A stretch of DNA of 46,587 nt. It comes from an uncultured Candidatus Saccharibacteria bacterium. Its GTDB lineage: Bacteria; Patescibacteriota; Saccharimonadia; Saccharimonadales; Saccharimonadaceae. The stretch is taken from positions 1 through 46,587 of the forward strand of contig CAPHDI010000007.1 of NCBI GenBank assembly GCA_948623715.1, written 5' to 3'. The translations under genes were made by a program, and so were the position numbers. The notes beneath the pieces were generated by a model, which was given only the letters and a program-made list of their open reading frames with translations, had not been told where the DNA came from and made no database searches. This document shows positions 41,867-46,587 of the stretch, in pieces. Position 1 is the first letter of the stretch, and each line of letters begins with the position of its first letter.

Positions 41867-42286
41867 ATGAAAAAGCTATTGTTAAATGTAGTGGCTGCAG
41901 TTTTGACCGTGTTTGGCTTGACGGGGATTGCGGCGATGTCTCCAGCAGCTTATGCTGACGGAGGGTCGTATTATTGTGCGCCGACAGGACAGTGGGTGGC
42001 AACGATTGCCGACTGTACGGAAATGGGTGAGTCTAACATTAACAACAATAATCTGATGCAGACTGTGAAGACTATCATCAACGTAATCATCGGTATCGTT
42101 GGGTTTATTGCAGTAGTAATGATTATTCTTGGTGGTATTAGCTTTATTACTTCTCAGGGTGATTCTGCGAAAGTTACGAAGGCAAAGAATACCATTCTTT
42201 ATGGTGTAGTAGGCTTAATCGTAGCGATTCTGGCGTTTGCAATTGTGAACTTCGTACTTAGCAGCGTGTTTAGTGCAGGCGCGTAG
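41867..42286 (+). CDS. T4SS pilin (VirB2/TrbC-like)
   Basis: 139 residues. Signal peptide (MKKLLLNVVAAVLTVFGLTG to AYADG), Cys pair (YYCAPTG and DCTEMG) and the helix-loop-helix FITSQGDSAKVTKAKNTILYG. The sequence from IVGFIAV to SSVFS is nearly the same as in the next pilin, so these two are recent duplicates. Codons here are more A/T-rich than in its neighbours, as often for highly expressed structural genes. AAGGGAG is the ribosome site. Confidence 0.9.
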   Translation: MKKLLLNVVAAVLTVFGLTGIAAMSPAAYADGGSYYCAPTGQWVATIADCTEMGESNINNNNLMQTVKTIINVIIGIVGFIAVVMIILGGISFITSQGDSAKVTKAKNTILYGVVGLIVAILAFAIVNFVLSSVFSAGA

Positions 42287-42322
42287 TAGAGCTTGATTAT
42301 TAACGTATAGGAGAAGATGAAG

Positions 42323-42790
42323 ATGTTGAAGAAGATGGTGATGATGGCGGTACTGGCGGCGAGTGTGGTGTGTGGTTCCCTAGCGCTGACGTCGGGTGAG
42401 GCGATGGCGGCGGTAACTTGTCCGACTGGGTCGATTCATGCTGGAAGTCAGGTGACAAATATTGCAGAATGTAACGTTCCAAAAGATCAGCAAGACAAGG
42501 GACTGATGGAATATGTACAGACGGGGCTGAATGTAGTGATCTCGATTGTAGGTCTGGTTGCGGTAGTGGTGATTATTCTTGGCGGGATCACTTTTGTGAC
42601 GTCGCAAGGGGATGCGCCAAAAATTACGAAGGCAAAGAATACGATTCTTTACGGAATCGTGGGGCTAGTGATTGCGATCTTGTCGTTTGCGATCGTAAAC
42701 TTCGTGCTTAGTAGTGTGTTCTCGGGCGGAAAGTCAACTGGTTCGGGGTCGGATTCTGGGAAGACTGAAGGTATGATGCTGTCGTTGTAG
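42323..42790 (+). CDS. T4SS pilin (VirB2/TrbC-like)
   Basis: 155 residues from the ATG at 42323, nine bases after AGGAG; the ATG at 42317 is only three bases away and less likely. Signal peptide to EAMAAV, Cys in TCPTGS and AECNVP, then FVTSQGDAPKITKAKNTILYG and IVNFVLSSVFSGG. It differs from its neighbour mainly by a C-terminal Gly/Ser-rich tail of about 25 residues. Last gene of the pilin operon before a terminator. Confidence 0.9.
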   Translation: MLKKMVMMAVLAASVVCGSLALTSGEAMAAVTCPTGSIHAGSQVTNIAECNVPKDQQDKGLMEYVQTGLNVVISIVGLVAVVVIILGGITFVTSQGDAPKITKAKNTILYGIVGLVIAILSFAIVNFVLSSVFSGGKSTGSGSDSGKTEGMMLSL

Positions 42791-42808
42791 ATCGATGCTG
42801 TGATATTG

Positions 42809-42839
42809 CAAAAGAACCGTCTGTTTGGCGGCTCTTTTG
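42809..42839. terminator. Bidirectional terminator after the pilin operon
   Basis: CAAAAGA (42809-42815) pairs with TCTTTTG (42833-42839) with an inner CCG/CGG (42817-42819 with 42829-42831). It lies between the pilin operon (+) and the FISUMP gene end (-). Confidence 0.75.
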
Positions 42840-42854
42840 GCTAGTGATTGTTGA

Positions 42855-44180
42855 TTAGTTATTCACGGCCGTAATCGTCACGGTAGTAGAATATTCTCCA
42901 GCAGGAAGTGTAGGAGAAATAGATACCCCTATACCGAAAGTATGTTTAGTAGCTTGAGCTTCTTCATTATATTCTTCTGTATTATAGTAAGTAGTAGGAT
43001 TAATAGTTATAGCAGAATAAGTAGAGTTATCCTGGTTTAGTATACCCCAGGCATTAGTCTTAGCTTGGACATTGAAGGAGGCTGGGATGGAGTTAGTAGA
43101 AATCGGTTCTTCGGAAGATACGGAATTAGTTAGTGAAGTTTTACTTGCACTAAGTTGTACAGCATAAGTAGTATTAGCTGATACTGTTGCACTAATAGTT
43201 CCGGTAGTTACTTTATTTGGATCTACTTCTTCTTTCATACCGGAAGTAGCATCAATACTAATTACTGGAGATACTCTGACTGCTACTACATTTACATCCT
43301 TTGATGGCCAGCCTTCGGCGATGCATCGCACGGATAGCCCATGATATTTTTCACGTAAATTAGATGGGTTGATAAACTTATCACTGAAAACAAGATTTAA
43401 GGCACGCGGACTATCAAGGGATTTACTAGACCAGTATAGTCCACTATCGCCCACAAGATGCGCAGAGCCACTATCGCCCTTAATATATCCGCTAGCTGGA
43501 AAGAAGGTGCCGCCCATCATTACACTATTTCCGCCAATCCAGTGACCATTCTTGTCAGCATAAGTAGAGAACCCAGCAGGGTCGGCGTCTGGGAACTTTT
43601 TATAGAGATTTTGAAATGCGCCAGTTTTACCACCTGCTGGTAACTTCCATCCTTTTGGGCAAATACTAGATTTAGCATTATCACTGATTATTTCTGCAGT
43701 GCCTGTACCGGCGGTAGCAGTATACCAGTTGTAGTAAGCACCGTAATTAGTATCGTTATCATAGTAGGCATGCAATTCATCTATAGTATTACTATCCCAG
43801 AGGGCGGAAGGTGGAATCGTAAAGTCTGCACTCACATCGGAGTCTGCGGAAGTAATCTCTTTATCTATAATACGTAAGTTTTGCGTCATCCAACATTTGC
43901 TATCGGAGAGCTTCGCTACAATATAAGTAGAGTTATCACGAATGTCGGTTAAAGTATGGCTAGTACCAATTTCTGTATTATCACAAATGTAGGGTTTCAT
44001 TTCTTGCATAGTATTAATACTAGTAATATCAGCACCAGCAGCATAAGTTTTATCAGTATTATAATAAGTAAGTAACGCTAAGGATGACACAATACCACAA
44101 ATAAGAGTTAGTATACATATATAATATATGTAACTTTTATAACTATGTTGATAAGGTTTAGTTTTCTTTATTTTTAGCAT
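42855..44180 (-). CDS. FISUMP-domain surface protein
   Basis: 441 residues from the ATG at 44180 (AAAGGAGG upstream). A basic start, then a membrane anchor (about 19-41, ICILTLICGIVSSLALLTYY). Residues about 55-290 carry the Fibrobacter succinogenes major paralogous domain: KCWMTQNLRI, NWYTATAG, CPKGWKLP, YWSSKSLDSP and GLSVRCIAEG. The C-terminal about 140 residues are Ser/Thr-rich beta structure. FISUMP proteins are surface lipoproteins or adhesins with a C-type-lectin-like fold. Codon use (AGT, ATA, ACT) is much richer in A/T than in neighbours, which suggests transfer or relaxed selection. A structured leader RNA precedes it. Confidence 0.85.
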   Translation of the reverse strand: MLKIKKTKPYQHSYKSYIYYICILTLICGIVSSLALLTYYNTDKTYAAGADITSINTMQEMKPYICDNTEIGTSHTLTDIRDNSTYIVAKLSDSKCWMTQNLRIIDKEITSADSDVSADFTIPPSALWDSNTIDELHAYYDNDTNYGAYYNWYTATAGTGTAEIISDNAKSSICPKGWKLPAGGKTGAFQNLYKKFPDADPAGFSTYADKNGHWIGGNSVMMGGTFFPASGYIKGDSGSAHLVGDSGLYWSSKSLDSPRALNLVFSDKFINPSNLREKYHGLSVRCIAEGWPSKDVNVVAVRVSPVISIDATSGMKEEVDPNKVTTGTISATVSANTTYAVQLSASKTSLTNSVSSEEPISTNSIPASFNVQAKTNAWGILNQDNSTYSAITINPTTYYNTEEYNEEAQATKHTFGIGVSISPTLPAGEYSTTVTITAVNN

Positions 44181-44453
44181 TATGCCCTCCTTTGGCGTAT
44201 GTGTTGTGAAAACTCGCAGGAGGCTCATTTTTGTAAACAGGATATAACTGGCTAGGTTATATAACTTATGCATACAGGTAGACAAACATGCATAATACAA
44301 AAATGGCACCACGAGGGTGTTCATTGCTTACAGAAATTGAAACTCGAGTTCGAATTACACTTTCGTAGGCTCCCTAATGGTGCCATCTCAATACGAAAAT
44401 GTATATAAACTCTCATTCAAAAATATTGAGTTTGTTTCTATAAGCAATGAACA
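44181..44453 (-). ncRNA. Structured 5' leader RNA with predicted pseudoknot (copy B)
   Basis: On the minus strand transcription should start near 44453. P1 pairs 44453-44435 with 44336-44318 (19 bp, one G-U). P2 pairs 44386-44378 with 44311-44303 (9 bp), plus CCC/GGG (44374-44372 with 44317-44315). The helices cross as in copy A. P2 ends in a U5 tract (44303-44299), and hairpin P3 follows (44295-44288 with 44273-44266, 8 bp). Near the gene AGGAGG (44218-44223) can pair with CCTCCT (44186-44191), hiding the ribosome site of the FISUMP gene. The bases in P1 and P3 share almost nothing with copy A. Confidence 0.72.
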
Positions 44454-44458
44454 GTTTT

Positions 44459-44467
44459 ATTATAGCA
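44459..44467 (-). promoter_or_regulatory. Extended -10 promoter of leader copy B
   Basis: TGC-TATAAT on the minus strand (hexamer 44464-44459), six bases before the 5' end of P1, as in copy A. Confidence 0.65.
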
Positions 44468-44562
44468 TACGGACTGTAGGTTTGTGATAAAAATAAGTGA
44501 AAAAGTCAAAATGTTATGCTTCTCGCAGGAGGAGAGGATGATTTCCCGTCTAATAGTGAACC

Positions 44563-44586
44563 AAAAACCGCTCCGAAATGGAGCGG
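44563..44586 (-). terminator. Intrinsic terminator after hsp20
   Basis: CCGCTCC (44568-44574) pairs with GGAGCGG (44580-44586) over a five-base loop. On the minus strand it is followed by TTTTT (44567-44563). Confidence 0.9.
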
Positions 44587-44652
44587 AATTGGTGTGTGAG
44601 CAAATTAAAACTCGGTGACTTATGAGATCTTAAGTCTAGAAGAAATCGGAAA

Positions 44653-45156
44653 TTACTGAATCGCGATGCGGGTCGGGCGGTCGAGCTTTTCTTTCTCGAA
44701 GGTGATCGTGAGAACACCGTCTTTCAGGTCGGCACGAACGGAATCTTCATCTTCTTTCACCTGGACAGGGAGAGCAATCGTACGGGAGAATTCGCCCCAG
44801 TAACACTCTTGGATGTGCCAAGCGGTGGTATTTTCGTCTTCGCCGCCACTGAGAATACCAGAAATGGTCAAGATATTGTCAGAAATTGTGACGTTTAAGT
44901 CAGACTTAGAAATACCGGCGGTACGCGCTTTTACTACTAATTTGTCGGCGGTTTCGTAGACATCCACAGCGAGTTGTCCAGGAAAATCGTCGGTATCGCC
45001 CCACCCATCATTTACCCCCGGTTCTGATGGTTCTTCAACGCTCAGCGCAGCCTTTGGGCCAGGTTCAGCGACAGGAGTCGGATCCGTGTCGGTGAAGAAG
45101 GCAGCTGCTAATTCGTCTTCCATCAGCATGTCGGCATCATTATTACTACGAGCCAT
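44653..45156 (-). CDS. Small heat-shock protein, Hsp20 family
   Basis: 167 residues. The first about 60 residues are acidic and variable. The alpha-crystallin domain (about 62-160) shows LAVDVYETADKLVVKART, SDLNVTISDNILTISG, GEFSRTIALPVQV and ADLKDGVLTITFEK, with a short C-terminal I-x-I tail (TRIAIQ). ATP-independent holdase for unfolding proteins. CGGAGG lies eleven bases before the ATG. It has its own promoter and terminator. The -10 overlaps that of comFC on the other strand. Confidence 0.93.
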   Translation of the reverse strand: MARSNNDADMLMEDELAAAFFTDTDPTPVAEPGPKAALSVEEPSEPGVNDGWGDTDDFPGQLAVDVYETADKLVVKARTAGISKSDLNVTISDNILTISGILSGGEDENTTAWHIQECYWGEFSRTIALPVQVKEDEDSVRADLKDGVLTITFEKEKLDRPTRIAIQ

Positions 45157-45189
45157 GCTTGAATTACCTCCGTTATGTTGTTATGCTTT

Positions 45190-45197
45190 ATTATAAT
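45190..45197. promoter_or_regulatory. Overlapping divergent -10 elements (hsp20 / comFC)
   Basis: ATTATAAT at 45190-45197 reads as TATAAT on both strands (minus 45195-45190, plus 45192-45197). Binding of RNA polymerase in one direction should block the other. Confidence 0.5.
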
Positions 45198-45226
45198 GGC
45201 TTTTTGTAGTAAAATCAATAGTAATT

Positions 45227-45973
45227 ATGGGTTTCGTTGTCAAAAATACAACAAGATGTGGGTTGTTGGACTTGCTTTGCCCGCATACCTGTAGAGGTTG
45301 CGGACGACTGGGAGCGGTTTTATGTGAGTGTTGTAAAAATGACATGCTTGCTAAAAATGAGTGGATTTGTCCCGTCTGTAAAAATGCGTTTGCGAAATCT
45401 TCGGAAAGTTGCAAAAATAACGGAGGTGATTCCCTGTCATATTTGGGCCATTGTCCAGAATGTGAGGTGAAATTTGAGAACTTGTGGGTAGGGGGCTGGC
45501 GTGAGGGTGTGCTGGAGAAAATGGTCGAGGAATATAAATATCAGTCGGTGCGGGCGATGGATGTGGAGATGGTGGAATTGATCGACCGGCGAATCCCGGA
45601 AGACTTTGGTGAGGATGAAGAGATAGTGGTGGTTCCTTTGCCGACGATCGGTAGGCATGTGCGGGAGCGAGGATTTGACCATACATTAGAACTGGCGAAG
45701 AAGCTAGCGAAGCGAAGAGGATGGAAATGCGAAAGGGTGCTGACGCGAGAGGCGGATACGGTGCAAGTCGGGGCAAAGGTGGCGGAGCGCGAGGAGCAGG
45801 CGAAGAAGGCTTATGTGGTGCGAGGCGGGTTGGATGCGAATAAGCATTATATATTACTGGATGACGTGTGGACGACGGGGGCGTCGATGAGGGCAGCAGA
45901 AAAAGTAATGCGGGCAGCTGGGGCTGTCCGCATGTCGGTGGCTGTGATCGCTGTCAGTAGGTCGAAAAATTAG
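45227..45973 (+). CDS. comFC: ComFC-type phosphoribosyltransferase-like protein
   Basis: 248 residues. N-terminal zinc-binding Cys clusters (CPHTCRGCGR, CECC, CPVC, CPEC), then a double-zinc-ribbon link and a phosphoribosyltransferase fold with the PRPP-binding loop YILLDDVWTTGASM near residue 208. ComFC assists uptake of single-stranded DNA with ComFA and ComEC. Natural uptake would suit an episymbiont with few biosynthetic genes. No Shine-Dalgarno is seen before the ATG. Its stop overlaps the stop of the convergent pilin gene by four bases. Confidence 0.92.
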   Translation: MGFVVKNTTRCGLLDLLCPHTCRGCGRLGAVLCECCKNDMLAKNEWICPVCKNAFAKSSESCKNNGGDSLSYLGHCPECEVKFENLWVGGWREGVLEKMVEEYKYQSVRAMDVEMVELIDRRIPEDFGEDEEIVVVPLPTIGRHVRERGFDHTLELAKKLAKRRGWKCERVLTREADTVQVGAKVAEREEQAKKAYVVRGGLDANKHYILLDDVWTTGASMRAAEKVMRAAGAVRMSVAVIAVSRSKN

Positions 45974-46353
45974 ACTGTAGTGACGGAGCCGATGGCATCG
46001 AGGACGAAGTTAATAATCGCGTAAGCGAGGAAGGCGATGGCGAGACCGATGATAGCATAGAGGACGGTGTTTTTCGCGTCGGTGATTTTCTTACTGTCGC
46101 CGCCGGAAAGAATGTAGCGGAGGCCGCCCCAGACGAGCATGAGGACGGAAATGGCGCCGATGACGTAGAGGGCGAGGTTAGAAAAGCGGGTGAAGACGCC
46201 TTCAGGCCCAACCAGCTCAGCAGGCATACCGTCAGCGCGGGCGGCTTCGGCGCCTTCCTGGACGGTGAGAGCCATGGCTTTGCCAGCAAAAAGAGTAACG
46301 GCGGTGCAAATGCCGGTGATAATTTGTAACATAGATTTTGCAAATTTTTTCAT
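45970..46353 (-). CDS. T4SS pilin (VirB2/TrbC-like), isolated copy
   Basis: 127 residues. Signal peptide (MKKFAKSMLQIITGICTAVT to KAMA), a linker with PAELVGPEGV, then the helix-loop-helix YILSGGDSKKITDAKNTVLYA and the final helix (IGLAIAFLAYAIINFVLDAIG). It lacks the Cys pair of the other pilins. It lies 3.2 kb from the pilin operon, alone, with its own promoter (TGC-TATAAT, hexamer 46395-46390), so it may be expressed at different times. Confidence 0.88.
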   Translation of the reverse strand: MKKFAKSMLQIITGICTAVTLFAGKAMALTVQEGAEAARADGMPAELVGPEGVFTRFSNLALYVIGAISVLMLVWGGLRYILSGGDSKKITDAKNTVLYAIIGLAIAFLAYAIINFVLDAIGSVTTV

Positions 46354-46389
46354 TGTATTCTCGCAGTTAATTAATGAAATCTTTGCACC

Positions 46390-46398
46390 ATTATAGCA
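46390..46398 (-). promoter_or_regulatory. Extended -10 promoter of the isolated pilin
   Basis: TGC-TATAAT on the minus strand (hexamer 46395-46390). It gives a leader of about 30 bases. Confidence 0.6.
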
Positions 46399-46476
46399 TA
46401 AAGATGGAAAAGTGTATAGAGATTCGGGGACAGAGTGGTTTGTGGGTTGGGAAAATGATTGAAAAGTGGAAAAATG

Positions 46477-46485
46477 TGGTATAAT
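46477..46485 (+). promoter_or_regulatory. tRNA-Ser promoter
   Basis: TGG-TATAAT (46477-46485), ten bases before the tRNA. AGTGGAAAA, a DnaA-box-like 9-mer, lies just upstream (46465-46473). Confidence 0.6.
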
Positions 46486-46494
46486 GAGGATACT

Positions 46495-46587
46495 GGAGGG
46501 TTACCCAAGTGGCTGAAGGGGACGGTTTGCTAAATCGTTAGTCTGGGGAGACCTGGAGCGGGAGTTCGAATCTCCCACCCTCCGCCA
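46495..46587 (+). tRNA. tRNA-Ser (anticodon GCU)
   Basis: 93 bases, a long variable arm as in class II tRNAs. The acceptor stem GGAGGGT pairs with ACCCTCC; the anticodon stem ACGGT/ATCGT has the loop TTGCTAA, so the anticodon is GCT (46529-46531), reading AGC and AGU. The T-arm is GGGAGTTCGAATCTCCC. CCA is encoded and is the last three bases of the window. Confidence 0.95.

Overview
The window looks like the replication-origin region of a Patescibacteria/CPR chromosome, most likely Candidatus Saccharibacteria (TM7). The grounds are the rpmH-dnaA-dnaN-recF and rnpA-yidC-jag neighbourhood, compact genes with many promoter-on-start-codon (leaderless) arrangements, a VirB4/PrgI/VirB2-type secretion locus with several small pilins, LCP and YfhO surface-glycan genes, and a FISUMP-domain surface protein. 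TGA is used as an ordinary stop (for example in the LexA-like gene), so the code is standard. The lineage call is inference; no 16S rRNA is present.

Layout. 1-390: start of a truncated surface-protein gene (minus) behind a structured leader RNA. 390-13,820: surface-polysaccharide locus with five family-2 glycosyltransferases, UDP-galactopyranose mutase, a GlfT2-like galactofuranosyltransferase, an ABC-2 exporter pair (Wzm/Wzt type), GtrA and YfhO. The likely product is a galactofuranose-containing glycan exported by the ABC pair. 13,880-18,970: a lysozyme-like protein with ricin-type lectin repeats, a small anchored protein, a LexA-type DNA-binding domain without peptidase, and a divergent LCP (LytR-CpsA-Psr) ligase that could attach the glycan to the wall.

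18,970-27,300: chromosome core with jag/khpB, yidC, rnpA, a multi-membrane protein, rpmH, dnaA, an origin with DnaA boxes and a clear DnaA-trio tract between dnaA and dnaN, then dnaN and recF. 27,300-42,850: type IV secretion-like locus (PrgI/VirB3, VirB4 split into two proteins, two large membrane proteins, a three-domain wall hydrolase, and four pilin-type proteins). 42,850-46,587: FISUMP surface protein with the second copy of the structured leader, Hsp20, ComFC, a fifth pilin, and tRNA-Ser(GCU).

The most novel signals are: (1) a leader RNA found twice, near each end of the window, before two secreted-protein-like genes. It keeps the same crossing (pseudoknot) helices with almost entirely different sequence, and its G-U pairs work only in the sense strand. 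(2) A dispersed two-hairpin repeat in three places, one of which appears to have altered the 3' end of recF. (3) DnaA-box-like clusters outside the origin, in the N-terminal codons of the Wzt gene and upstream of the secretion operon.
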